Source: DATMQA01 sp035566895 (GTDB taxonomy: Bacteria; Verrucomicrobiota; Verrucomicrobiia; Limisphaerales; UBA8199). Taken from it: a DNA stretch of 64,000 nt. The notes beneath the pieces are model-generated. The model was not told where the DNA came from, searched no databases, and was given only the letters and a program-made list of their open reading frames with translations. Below are positions 33,962-42,803 of this stretch, one piece after another (positions within the stretch are counted from its first letter, which is position 1; each line of letters begins with the position of its first letter). A program made the translations under genes and the position numbers. The DNA is taken from assembly GCA_035566895.1 (NCBI GenBank), contig DATMQA010000158.1, positions 11,378 to 75,377 of the forward strand. Reading direction: 5' to 3'.

Positions 33962-34273
33962 TCAGCGACTTCCGACAGTAGAAGGCTGCGGCGCCAGGGG
34001 CGTCACCGCCGGTATATCCCCCTGCTCCGTCGGGGAGAGTTTTCGCCGCACGAAACGGGCCACTTTGCGAACCGAATCAAAGTTTTCGACCACAATCTCC
34101 TGCGGCTTGACCGTCACGCCAAATTCAGCCTGGATGAAGGCCACCAGTTCCATCACGCCCGTAGAATCCACGACCCCGGTTTCCAGGAACGAGGCATTAT
34201 CATCGAGGGCATTGTCCTCTGCGAAGTAGAGGTTTTTCAGAATGAATTGTTTGATTTGGTTTTCGATCTGCAT
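33962..34273 (-). CDS. Acyl carrier protein
   Basis: The product has 103 residues from the ATG at 34273; the frame is open upstream to 34654, but that region is not ACP-like. MQIENQIKQFILKNLYF opens helix I. FLETGVVDSTGVMELVAFIQ contains the phosphopantetheine attachment Ser in D-S-T-G, and FGVTVKPQEIVVENFDSV is helix III. The C-terminal 25 residues (LSPTEQGDIPAV and so on) are a flexible tail. It sits directly before the acyl ligase in the transcript and is the likely acceptor of that enzyme. No phosphopantetheinyl transferase is visible in the window. Confidence 0.88.
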   Translation of the reverse strand: MQIENQIKQFILKNLYFAEDNALDDNASFLETGVVDSTGVMELVAFIQAEFGVTVKPQEIVVENFDSVRKVARFVRRKLSPTEQGDIPAVTPLAPQPSTVGSR

Positions 34274-34401
34274 GGCATGCTGTGGGTTCTTGTTGTGGCG
34301 TTTCCGCCGCTCCGAAGCGCTGGTGGTTGTGCCGTTAACTTTTTGCGAGCGCCAGCTTGGGGTTTTTCTCGCGCCTTCTGGATTTGGGCGCCCGAAATGA
34401 T

Positions 34402-35373
34402 TCAGCTCGATTGTGTGCTTGGTTCTGCGTGAAGCGTTCCAGGCCGTGTGTCCGCCCGCAGATACTTCCTGCCGGAGCCGTCTGGATTGGCCAGCACCCC
34501 GCGCCACGCCGCCAACGCGACCTTTAGCTCGATTCGCTCTCGATTGAATTCTCCAAACAGTTGAATGCGAGGAAGCCGCCAGAGCGGCGAACGGTCGTTG
34601 ACCCATGTCGGCTCCGTGGTCATGACGGTGGTGGCCCCGCAGCGCAACGCCCACTGCGCCAACTCAGAGGTGTAATTGCCGTTGGGGAATGCGAACGTTG
34701 TGCATGACCCCCCCAGTTCGGCGCCGACCTTGGCGAGGCTCGATTCGATTTCCGTGAGAGCTCTTTCCTTCGTCTCCCGTGTCAGGATGGCATGTGTCAG
34801 CCCGTGCGCGCCAATGGTAAAACCCCGTCGGGCCAGGTCACGCGCCTCGTCCCAGGACATCGGCCGGTAGTCGTCCGATTCGTGATCCGGTGTGAAACCG
34901 TAGCGCGCACAGGCACGGTCCACCCGTTCCATCAGAATGCTGGAGGAAAGCTCTTTCAACGTCCTCAGTTCCAGGCCGGCCGGGCAATAACCCAGTTGCT
35001 TCACCAATTGGTTTCGACGATCGAACCACAGCCAGGCTCCGGTCGAAAGCGGGTTGGTCGTCACGTAGAAGACCGCCGGCACACGCCGCGACTCCAGTTC
35101 TGGCGCAACCTCGGTGAAATTGTTTCGCTTTCCATCATCGAATGTGAACAGGCAGGAAGGGCGCCTCGCGGGCTGCTTCAACCGGCGCGGAAGTTCTTCC
35201 AGGCTGACAAAATCGAACCACCGGCCCAGCACTTCCAGTTGCAAACGAGTCTGACTGCGCGAGAGAGTGTGTCCATTGATGATGACTCCTCCGCGCCGTA
35301 AGCGGCTGGCCAGCACCAGCAAAAACGACGTGACGAAGCGAAACATCTCAAGTCCTGTGCGAGCCTCAAGCAC
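34402..35373 (-). CDS. Polysaccharide deacetylase (NodB homology domain)
   Basis: The product has 323 residues. A GTG at 35373 overlaps the upstream gene by 8 bp; an ATG at 35346 is the alternative. NodB motif 1 is LFTFDDGKRNNF (T-F-D-D), motif 2 is IGAHGLTHAIL (H-x-x-x-H type), and motif 3 is FAFPNGNY. The first 25 residues are hydrophobic (FVTSFLLVLASRL), so the enzyme is probably membrane-anchored or exported. It would remove N- or O-acetyl groups from the exopolysaccharide. A 128-bp gap precedes the ACP gene. Confidence 0.88.
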   Translation of the reverse strand: MLEARTGLEMFRFVTSFLLVLASRLRRGGVIINGHTLSRSQTRLQLEVLGRWFDFVSLEELPRRLKQPARRPSCLFTFDDGKRNNFTEVAPELESRRVPAVFYVTTNPLSTGAWLWFDRRNQLVKQLGYCPAGLELRTLKELSSSILMERVDRACARYGFTPDHESDDYRPMSWDEARDLARRGFTIGAHGLTHAILTRETKERALTEIESSLAKVGAELGGSCTTFAFPNGNYTSELAQWALRCGATTVMTTEPTWVNDRSPLWRLPRIQLFGEFNRERIELKVALAAWRGVLANPDGSGRKYLRADTRPGTLHAEPSTQSS

Positions 35374-36544
35374 GACGCGCCGATTGAGGTTCGGTTTGGA
35401 TGGGAGCGCCCAAAGTAACCGTGATCCTTGACTGCTGCGACCCCCGGAGGGCCATTCCGTAGAGGCGGTTCAGATATGTGGGCAGCAGGTGGAGCGAATG
35501 GTTGGCTTCAACAAAGCCACGGGCACGCTGGCCCATTTGCGCTCGAAGGCCAACATCCTTCACCAGCCTGGCCAGCGCCGCCGCAAAACCTTCGACATCA
35601 TCTGGTGCGAGCAGGAAACCCGTTTGCCCGTGTCGGACAATTTCCGCCACGCCTCCCACCCTGGACGCCACCACGGGCAAGCCGGAGGCCATCGCTTCGA
35701 GCAAAACGTTCGGTGTGCCTTCGTGGTCTGAAGTGAGAACGCAGACGGCCGATTCGCGATAAACCGCCCGGGTGTCCGGGACCCCGCCAAGGAACTGAAC
35801 GACGTCGGGAAACAATCCGAGTTGCCTGGCATGATGCTCCAATTCCGGGCGCAGGTCCTCGTTTTGGCATCCCGGTCCGACAATCAATCCCCGCACGTTC
35901 AAGTGGTAATCCGTCCGCAACCGGCCAAGGATCGTGATGAACCGCTCCAGTCGCTTCTGTTTTACCAAACGTCCCACCGCGACGAGCGTGATTGGATCGT
36001 TCGGCAGCTCGCTTGCAGGTTGGAACCGCTCCGTATCTACAACGTTCGGCAGGAAACAAAGCCGCGACGCCGGGATGCCCTGGGCTACGGTGTATTGGAT
36101 GGCAGCGTGCGAGTTGGCCGCGATAGTTTCGGGGCAGCGCAGATTGAGCCAACCACCCAAATGCCCGCTCTCGCTGACTTCCGTGCGGCCGTTGTTGCGC
36201 ATGGCGCCGATTCCGTGTGCCCGGTGCAGCCGGGCCGCCAGGCCGACATAGGTGTTCGCATAAAAATGTTGGCTTTGCAGCACATCGGGCGGGTCCTTCC
36301 GCACTTCCTTCACGACACGAAACAGCCGTTTCAGGCGCGAGGGCTCGGCGCCGACGCAGATGACGGCTACTCCCAGGGACCGGATTCTTTCCTCCCAAAA
36401 TTCGCCCCGATCCAGCGACAAGAGCCGCGGAGTGTTTCCTGCCTGGCGGAGCGCCTGCAGGATATAAAAGAGCTGGCGCTCGGCTCCGCCGTGTTCGAGC
36501 GTCCCGGCCAGGAAACACAATCTCAGTCTCGAGCAGGCGGCCAT
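35366..36544 (-). CDS. Glycosyltransferase family 4
   Basis: The product has 392 residues. The GT-B N-domain has FLAGTLEHGGAERQLFYILQ, and the C-domain has FLPNVVDTERFQP, VGRLVKQKRLERF and SDHEGTPNVLLEAMASGLPV (E-x7-E). The phrase HGGAERQ is typical of GT4 enzymes in polysaccharide loci. It shares the fold but only modest similarity with the next gene. It starts at ATG 36544 and overlaps the deacetylase start by 8 bp. Confidence 0.9.
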   Translation of the reverse strand: MAACSRLRLCFLAGTLEHGGAERQLFYILQALRQAGNTPRLLSLDRGEFWEERIRSLGVAVICVGAEPSRLKRLFRVVKEVRKDPPDVLQSQHFYANTYVGLAARLHRAHGIGAMRNNGRTEVSESGHLGGWLNLRCPETIAANSHAAIQYTVAQGIPASRLCFLPNVVDTERFQPASELPNDPITLVAVGRLVKQKRLERFITILGRLRTDYHLNVRGLIVGPGCQNEDLRPELEHHARQLGLFPDVVQFLGGVPDTRAVYRESAVCVLTSDHEGTPNVLLEAMASGLPVVASRVGGVAEIVRHGQTGFLLAPDDVEGFAAALARLVKDVGLRAQMGQRARGFVEANHSLHLLPTYLNRLYGMALRGSQQSRITVTLGAPIQTEPQSARRA

Positions 36545-36580
36545 GATGTTTCGGTAAGAGGTTTCGCGCGCCGGCGGAAA

Positions 36581-37792
36581 TCATGCCGTCGGTTGCTCGA
36601 AGATCAATGATGCCGGAATCGCTCCGGGATTTTTTGTGAATTCGCCGCGCTGAAGCAATGCGCACAGGGATTGTCTTCGATATTGGCGCGCAAAACCGCC
36701 AAGTATTGCCACCAGACGGTCTGCCAGCAATTCGTAGCCGTAATCCTCCTCAACGCGCTTGCGGCCGGCTGCCCCAAAAGTTTCACGCGTCACCGGAGAT
36801 TGCGCCAACCGCACCATGTAGGCGCTCATGCTGCGTGTATCATCCGCGTCTACCATGTAACCGGTCTCGCCCTCCCGCACGATTAAACCGGCATCTCCGG
36901 CCGGTACCGAAACCACCGGCAATCGGGCCGCCATCGCTTCGAGAATGACGTTGGGGAAACCTTCGTAATCCGAAGTCACTACCAACATCGCCGACCGGGC
37001 AAGCAAGGCTGGAACATTGCCGACCTCGCCCGGAAAAACGAGATCGTGCGGCCCCAGACCCAGTGCGTTTGCTTTTGCCTGCAATTCCGCCTTGGCGCTG
37101 CAATCCGCCCCGGCGATGACACCGAACAGCCTCGGCTCCCTATGCCGCGCCAGCGCCAGCGCCTCCAGGAATCGCTCGAACCGCTTGCACGAATGCAGGC
37201 TCCCGACGCCGGCCGCGATGATGCGATCCGGCGGCAGAGAGACCCCGGCAGCCAGCGCCGTCCGTTGGTCGAATTCCCGCAGGTCTATTACGTTGGCCAG
37301 CACGGCGATTTTTTCCCGCCGGATTCCTCGCGACACCAAATTCTGTCGGGCGCGACCGGAGTTCGCGATCAGGCCGTGAGCCAGGCGGACCATCCACTGG
37401 CTGAAGCGGCCATGGCCGTTGAGTTCGTAAAAACCGTCGCTCCGAACCCCTCCCAACGTCAGCCCCTGGCAAAGCCGGCCTGCGACGGCCGCGTAAAGCA
37501 GGTCGCCGAATTGCGCCGCCAACACGATCTGTGGGCGCAATCGTCGAAGCGTTCCAATCAATTTGGCGAGCATGAGCCACGGCCTGTTCGGAGCGTAAAT
37601 CTGGCCGACCGGAATGCCGGCTTTCCGCAGAAGTGTCTCGTAATAGCCGCCGTCACCAAGGTAAAGCAATCGCACGTCGATTCCCGCCTCGCGCAACGCT
37701 CGAGCCATATAAAAAGTCTGCTTTTCCGCGCCGGCCAATCTCAAGCTCGAAGCAACGATGGCCACGCACAGGGATGGTGTTCGGGTGCTCAC
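36581..37792 (-). CDS. Glycosyltransferase family 4
   Basis: The product has 403 residues with a GTG start at 37792. The N-domain shows SSLRLAGAEKQTFYMARALREAG; the C-domain has VLANVIDLREF, GVGSLHSCKRFERFLEAL and SDYEGFPNVILEAMAARLPVVS (the donor-site E-x7-E). It is the second of two adjacent GT4 genes, separated by 36 bp. The C-terminal 30 residues are variable. The sugar specificity cannot be read from the sequence. Confidence 0.9.
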   Translation of the reverse strand: MSTRTPSLCVAIVASSLRLAGAEKQTFYMARALREAGIDVRLLYLGDGGYYETLLRKAGIPVGQIYAPNRPWLMLAKLIGTLRRLRPQIVLAAQFGDLLYAAVAGRLCQGLTLGGVRSDGFYELNGHGRFSQWMVRLAHGLIANSGRARQNLVSRGIRREKIAVLANVIDLREFDQRTALAAGVSLPPDRIIAAGVGSLHSCKRFERFLEALALARHREPRLFGVIAGADCSAKAELQAKANALGLGPHDLVFPGEVGNVPALLARSAMLVVTSDYEGFPNVILEAMAARLPVVSVPAGDAGLIVREGETGYMVDADDTRSMSAYMVRLAQSPVTRETFGAAGRKRVEEDYGYELLADRLVAILGGFARQYRRQSLCALLQRGEFTKNPGAIPASLIFEQPTA

Positions 37793-37837
37793 GGGGCATC
37801 CTTGGGTTGCGGGAGGAATCCGGATACGCGGCGAAAT

Positions 37838-39124
37838 TCAGGCGACTCCCGCCAATGCGTAGGCGATGGCCAGCCAAAAGACGAGGTAATGGCTTGGATT
37901 ACACACCGTGGCGCCAGCCATAACGAATGGCAACAGCAGGGCCAGCGGCAGCGGTCCGCACGGCTTGAACCTCGCCCGCCAGGCCGCCGTTATCGCCGCC
38001 ACGAGGCCACCGTAAAAAAGCATAAAACCAATGATCCCGGTCTCCACCAACAGCAACAGCGCCAGATTGTGAGCGACGATCAGCTTACCCTGCTTGATCA
38101 GATACGGCATGGCCCGGCGGGTCAATTCCCACTGGTAACTGTCCGGCCCCCGTCCGTAGAGCGGACTCCGCAGAAACATTTCCCAGAGTACCGGCGCCAT
38201 CCGGGCTCGTGGATTGCCGAGGCCGATATTCCCCGGGTTGATCTCGTCGAACCGTTCCAGGACCGTCGGGATGGTCCACAGAATCAAGGCCACCACCGCG
38301 CCAAGCATCACGAACGCAGCCGCCCGGCTCAGCCTGGAGCCGAATGCTTTGCCGAAGAAGAGCAGCACCAGCACTCCGATGACGAATGTAAGCATAGCTG
38401 AGCGGGACCCGGTTTTCGCCAGGCCAACGCCGATGAGGGCGATCAATGGGAACGGCACAAGGAGCTGACCCGGCGTCCGGGGCCGGATCATACATAACCC
38501 CAGCAGGGCGATCATCGCCGTGGCGTACGTGACGCCCAGTTCATTTGCGTTCACCCCGAAAACGGAAGAACGATTCTCAAGTCCGTCGGGGACTTCAGCC
38601 ACGCCGATCCCGGCGATGTGAAACAAGGCGCAAAGCGCGCAGCCCAGACCCAGCGCCCACAAGCCGCCGCAGCGCACGTCCGGAAATTGCAGCACGTTGA
38701 ACATTACCCAAAGCCAAGGCAGGAATTCGATGAATTCACGGCTGTTCGCCCACCACGAGTGGAGCATTTCCGGTGTGAACCAAAAGCCCCAGACCATCCG
38801 CAGCCCGATGTAGCTTGCAAACCAGAACAGGGCGGTCGGGACCAGCCGGAGACAAACTCGGGGTTGCGAAAGGATGCCACACAAGAGCAACATCTGAACG
38901 ACCCGGAGCACCCCGACGTGCCCGCCGGTACCCGGCACGTACAGCAGGCTGAACGGAATAGTGCACACCGACAGATAAAACGCCCAGCGCACCACGAAGT
39001 TAGGCCGCAACGAATCACCAGCGCGCGTCCCGAAACCGGGGTGCGTGGCGGTGGACTCCGTCCACGTGGCCGACTCTGGCCCGGACACGCCTGGCAAACC
39101 CATTCCTGGAACTAGGCTTGGCAT
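37838..39124 (-). CDS. O-antigen ligase/polymerase-like membrane protein (Wzy-type)
   Basis: The product has 428 residues with about ten to twelve hydrophobic segments, starting near FVVRWAFYLSVCTIPFSLLY. The large periplasmic loop typical of Wzy/WaaL proteins contains WEMFLRSPLYGRGPDSYQWE and a nearby HNLALLLLVETG, resembling the H-N-x-x-L motif of the O-antigen ligase family. It would polymerise repeat units exported by the Wzx at 43768. The start overlaps the end of asnB by 13 bp. Confidence 0.87.
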   Translation of the reverse strand: MPSLVPGMGLPGVSGPESATWTESTATHPGFGTRAGDSLRPNFVVRWAFYLSVCTIPFSLLYVPGTGGHVGVLRVVQMLLLCGILSQPRVCLRLVPTALFWFASYIGLRMVWGFWFTPEMLHSWWANSREFIEFLPWLWVMFNVLQFPDVRCGGLWALGLGCALCALFHIAGIGVAEVPDGLENRSSVFGVNANELGVTYATAMIALLGLCMIRPRTPGQLLVPFPLIALIGVGLAKTGSRSAMLTFVIGVLVLLFFGKAFGSRLSRAAAFVMLGAVVALILWTIPTVLERFDEINPGNIGLGNPRARMAPVLWEMFLRSPLYGRGPDSYQWELTRRAMPYLIKQGKLIVAHNLALLLLVETGIIGFMLFYGGLVAAITAAWRARFKPCGPLPLALLLPFVMAGATVCNPSHYLVFWLAIAYALAGVA

Positions 39125-41124
39125 GCTTCCGCTTCGAGCACTTTTTCCTGAGCAAACGGCGGCACGGTCTCCGCTTGGCGGGGAACAGGCTTTTGCTCAT
39201 CCAGCCACGCTTGGAACATCAGCACGTGCCACAGTCCGGGGGACCAATCGCGTTTTAGGGACAGGTGTTCGCGCCATTTTTGCCTTGTTTGCCGGGCGTC
39301 GAAAAATCCTTCCTGGCGCAAACGCGTCTCCCCCAGGAGATGCTCGGCCCACTCCCGGATCGGGCCGCGGAGCCATTCGGCGATCGGCGCGGCGAAACCG
39401 CGTTTTGGGCGGTCCACCAGCGCGCGCGGCACATACTGATACAGGATTTGCCGGAGCAGCCATTTGCCTTGATTGCCTTTTTGTTTGAACGAAACGGGCA
39501 GGTGAAAAGCGAATTCTATAACGCGACTGTCCAGCAGCGGAATCCTGGTTTCCAGGCTGACCGACATGGCGGCACGATCCACCTTCACCAGAATGTCGTC
39601 GGGCAGATACGAAACGAAGTCCAGCGAACTCATCCGCTGCAATGGTTCGGGCAGTCTATCCCAGGTTGAAGTCGTTTCAAATTGCGTCTCCGGCGCGTTT
39701 GCGTCTCTCAACCACTGCTGAGAATCCCGGTTCGGCGACATCAACATTTGGTAAAGCGCCCGGTCGGTCGGCGCAGGCAACAAGTCTGCCAGGTTCCGGA
39801 CGCGATTCAAAATGTGCCTCACACTCCCGCAAACGATCTCCCGGTTCAGTCCCACGGCGGCGCACGATTTCAAACCCCCGGCCAGCCGCCGGCGAACCGG
39901 CAGGGGAATGCGGCGGATTTCCCGCCACACTCGCTGGGCTTTGCCGTAGCCGTCGTAGCCGCCGAACAATTCATCCCCGGCGTCGCCGGACAAACTGACT
40001 TTGACGCTTGCGCTGGCCAAAAGGCAAAGAACGACGGTCGGAATTTGCGAAGGATCGGCAAAAGGTTCGTCATAGATGCGCGGCAAACGGGGAATGACTT
40101 GCTGCAAGTCCCGGTCCCGGACATACAATTCGGTGTGGTCGGTGCCCAGATGCGCGGCGACGGCTTTGGCGAACGGGGCTTCGTTGAACTTCTCCTCCAG
40201 GAATCCAATGCTGAAGGTCTTGACCGGTCGCCGGCTTTGCGCCTGCATCAGTGCGACGATGAGCGAGGAGTCTATTCCCCCCGATAAAAAGGCGCCCAGG
40301 GGAACGTCGGCGACCATCTCCTGGCGGACCGATTGAAACAACAGTTCCCGCAGCCGTTCACCCGCTTCTTCCTCGCTGCCGCCGAAGGGATTCGCCGCGG
40401 CGGATTCAGCCAGGATTTGCGCCGACCAGTATGCGGCCGGTTCGGGCGTGCGTCGGGTGCCGAGGTCGGACTCGGCCAACGTCACGCAGCAACCTGGCGG
40501 CAGCTTGTAAAGGCCATCATAAATGCAATGTGGCGCCGGAATGTACCCGTAACGGACGAGCAACGCTAAAGCGCCCCGATTGATTCCCGCGCGCCACCGG
40601 GGATGCGCCCGCACGGCTTTCAATTCCGAGCCAAAAACAAACACGCCGCCGGTCCAGCCATAAAACAAAGGTTTTTCGCCCGCCCGGTCGCGCGCCAGAT
40701 GGAGTTTTCTTTCCTGCCGGTCCCACAACGCGAGCGCGAACATGCCGGTGAAACGTTCCAGTGCAGGGACCAGCCCCCATTCACAAAAAGCCGCCAGCAC
40801 CACTTCGGTATCGGAACGGCCTCGGAAAACGTGGCCGCGCTGTTTCAAATCATTTCGCAGCGACTTGAAATTGTAAATCTCCCCGTTGAAGACCAGCACG
40901 TATCGCTGGTCCGCCGAGCGCATTGGTTGGTGTCCCTCATGGGTGAGGTCCAGAATCGCCAAACGGCGATGGCCCAGCGCCAGTGCGGCCTCTTCCTCGG
41001 CCCACGCGCCCTGATCATCCGGCCCGCGATGGCGCAGGACCGACGCCATGGCCAACGCGGTTTCCTCCAGTTCATCCTGCCCCGCCTGGCGCGAGGAATC
41101 CCAAAATCCGACAATGCCACACAT
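39112..41124 (-). CDS. asnB: Asparagine synthase (glutamine-hydrolysing), EPS-locus type
   Basis: The product has 670 residues. MCGIVGFWDSS places the nucleophilic Cys at position 2; RHRGPDDQGAW, LGHRRLAILD and FNGEIYNFKSLR complete the glutaminase domain. The synthetase domain has FLSGGIDSSLIVALMQ (PP-loop), SLSGDAGDELFGGYDGY and KVDRAAMSVSLETRIPLLD. Copies of this size recur in exosortase-type exopolysaccharide loci, where they are thought to amidate a sugar acid or another carboxylate rather than aspartate. UDP-galacturonate made by the epimerase at 31223 is one possible acceptor. Confidence 0.92.
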   Translation of the reverse strand: MCGIVGFWDSSRQAGQDELEETALAMASVLRHRGPDDQGAWAEEEAALALGHRRLAILDLTHEGHQPMRSADQRYVLVFNGEIYNFKSLRNDLKQRGHVFRGRSDTEVVLAAFCEWGLVPALERFTGMFALALWDRQERKLHLARDRAGEKPLFYGWTGGVFVFGSELKAVRAHPRWRAGINRGALALLVRYGYIPAPHCIYDGLYKLPPGCCVTLAESDLGTRRTPEPAAYWSAQILAESAAANPFGGSEEEAGERLRELLFQSVRQEMVADVPLGAFLSGGIDSSLIVALMQAQSRRPVKTFSIGFLEEKFNEAPFAKAVAAHLGTDHTELYVRDRDLQQVIPRLPRIYDEPFADPSQIPTVVLCLLASASVKVSLSGDAGDELFGGYDGYGKAQRVWREIRRIPLPVRRRLAGGLKSCAAVGLNREIVCGSVRHILNRVRNLADLLPAPTDRALYQMLMSPNRDSQQWLRDANAPETQFETTSTWDRLPEPLQRMSSLDFVSYLPDDILVKVDRAAMSVSLETRIPLLDSRVIEFAFHLPVSFKQKGNQGKWLLRQILYQYVPRALVDRPKRGFAAPIAEWLRGPIREWAEHLLGETRLRQEGFFDARQTRQKWREHLSLKRDWSPGLWHVLMFQAWLDEQKPVPRQAETVPPFAQEKVLEAEACQA

Positions 41125-41126
41125 AT

Positions 41127-41954
41127 CTAATTGGAGCTGTTGCCGAGCTCCACCGGTCGAAAAGCAGGCTTAACCTGGCCGCACGATTTGCGGCCTGGAG
41201 CCAACAGCTCCCAGAGTTTCAGCTCGGCTCGAATCAGCAATTGGGAAAAACGGGGACGGGTGCAGACCCAGGCTAACCACCACGACCGCCGGCCGGCCCA
41301 TGCCAGCAGGACGTCATCCAGCGACCAGATCCCAGCGCGGAACCGGCGCAAGTCCGCCCGGAACTTGCCAAGGTCGGCAGCGGTCCAATGATTGTGATGG
41401 TAGCAGACCGTCCACACGCCGGGCGGGGCCGGACGGAAGCCGAAAAGTTGCTGCGGCAGCCATAAAACCTCCCGCGGCCTGAGAAATGGGAAACGGACAT
41501 AACCGTCGGACACAATGTGAATCCCAAACTTGGGAAGCAGCGAAACAGTTGTGGCGTCAAAGGAATTGCTGGGGGCGATCCAGACGCGCGGCTGGATCCC
41601 GTGACGCTGAAAAATCTCAACGCCGCGCCGGAGCTTCTCTTCCTGCTGCGCCGCCGGAACACCGGCAAATTCGGTTTTCTTCCTGGGCGTGATGATGCCT
41701 GGCCGCTCGGCGATGTACCGGTGTTGAAATCCATGCAAGGCGATGGGCCACCCGCGCGCTTGCCATTGTCGCACGCGCTCCCAAAAATCTGCCGCGGGGG
41801 CGTCCACCCGGAGAGCCGGGTCCTGGTTGTCGGGCACGACGGCCAGGAGGGGTTTGAGTTGGTGCTCGACCAGGGCCGCTTCGATCTCCGACCACACCCT
41901 CCAGTTCATGGTCGGACAGATATCATCGAAACGCAGCAGATATTTGGCAGTCAT
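41127..41954 (-). CDS. DUF2334-like polysaccharide deacetylase
   Basis: The product has 275 residues. MTAKYLLRFDDICPTMNWRV contains the Asp pair (F-D-D) of the DUF2334/NodB-like fold. Later motifs are LLAVVPDNQDPAL, IALHGFQHRYI (H-G-x-x-H) and RVWIAPSNSFD. There is no signal peptide, so the substrate may be a cytoplasmic lipid-linked sugar, although some members act outside. It starts 31 bp inside the end of the FemAB-like gene and stops 2 bp before asnB, so it is tightly coupled to both. Confidence 0.85.
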   Translation of the reverse strand: MTAKYLLRFDDICPTMNWRVWSEIEAALVEHQLKPLLAVVPDNQDPALRVDAPAADFWERVRQWQARGWPIALHGFQHRYIAERPGIITPRKKTEFAGVPAAQQEEKLRRGVEIFQRHGIQPRVWIAPSNSFDATTVSLLPKFGIHIVSDGYVRFPFLRPREVLWLPQQLFGFRPAPPGVWTVCYHHNHWTAADLGKFRADLRRFRAGIWSLDDVLLAWAGRRSWWLAWVCTRPRFSQLLIRAELKLWELLAPGRKSCGQVKPAFRPVELGNSSN

Positions 41955-42774
41955 GAGCGGTTGGATGGTGAGGGTTCTCGGGCTTCGCGGGCTCGCTCGC
42001 CCGGAGGTTTCCGGTCCGGTTCAGGATTCGCGCTTGCGTGAGAATCCTCGCGGTCGTGAGCACGATCCAACCTTTGACCGTCCGAATTTGTTCGCATTCA
42101 TATTCTCGCACGACCTGTCCGCCAAAACCCTCTTTAAAGGCATTCATCCCGAGCAATCGTATGTCCGTGGTTCCGGAATACCATCCCCCAAAATCGAAGT
42201 AGCGGAGTCCCCGCTCCTTCAACGTCAGCATCGCCTTCCAATGCCCCAGACAGTTGGCGCGATGGGTCCGGTTCCGGGCGGCCGCGTTGGGAACCGCGCT
42301 GTGCGGAGAGACGACAATGAGGTCTTGTGCGCGCCTTTTTCCGACGAAGCTTAAATGCTGAGTCAGCACGTTACCCGCCGCATCCTGGGTGGCGGAGACT
42401 TCCAAGGCGGCTGCTTCGATGAGCCTCTCCAGCCAGCCGCGATCCAGCGGCGCGGATTTCTGGGCCACCGCCGCCTCGTTCCACCTTCGCTCAACTCCAT
42501 CCAGGATTCTCGGGTCATTCGCCTGGCAGCGTTCCCAACGGATCTGGTCCCTTTGTTCGGCTTCTTGGATTTTTCGGACGGTTTTGTCGTCCATCTCGGA
42601 CAGCAGTTGGGCCGGACTTTTTGTCAGGTCGATCAATACGGTGTATTTCGGCCGGGCGCGGGCGATCGGACCGGACCTCTGCCGGTAATAAATCCAGTCC
42701 ACGGGCGCGTCCTCCGCTGCTTCGTCAAACCAGACCTCCCCGCGGGTCAAAAAGCGTGATCGGTAAATAAACAT
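41923..42774 (-). CDS. FemAB/GNAT-like acyl- or aminoacyltransferase, first of a tandem pair (distal copy)
   Basis: About 283 residues from the ATG at 42774; the frame runs on to 42930 across the upstream gene's stop. It starts MFIYRSRFLTRGEVWFDE. The C-terminal half contains YFDFGGWYSGTTDIRLLG, NAFKEGFGGQVVREYECEQI and KGWIVL, resembling the GNAT-type subdomain of FemAB-like aminoacyl-tRNA-dependent transferases. It is about 35-40% identical by eye to the next gene upstream. In exosortase-type loci FemAB-like enzymes are standard members. The acyl or aminoacyl donor is unknown. NRPS-bound or ACP-bound groups are possible but unproven. Confidence 0.7.
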   Translation of the reverse strand: MFIYRSRFLTRGEVWFDEAAEDAPVDWIYYRQRSGPIARARPKYTVLIDLTKSPAQLLSEMDDKTVRKIQEAEQRDQIRWERCQANDPRILDGVERRWNEAAVAQKSAPLDRGWLERLIEAAALEVSATQDAAGNVLTQHLSFVGKRRAQDLIVVSPHSAVPNAAARNRTHRANCLGHWKAMLTLKERGLRYFDFGGWYSGTTDIRLLGMNAFKEGFGGQVVREYECEQIRTVKGWIVLTTARILTQARILNRTGNLRASEPAKPENPHHPTAHDCQISAAFR

Positions 42775-42803
42775 GGCCGTCTCTTTGTTCTGCGGGCAGC
42801 CTC

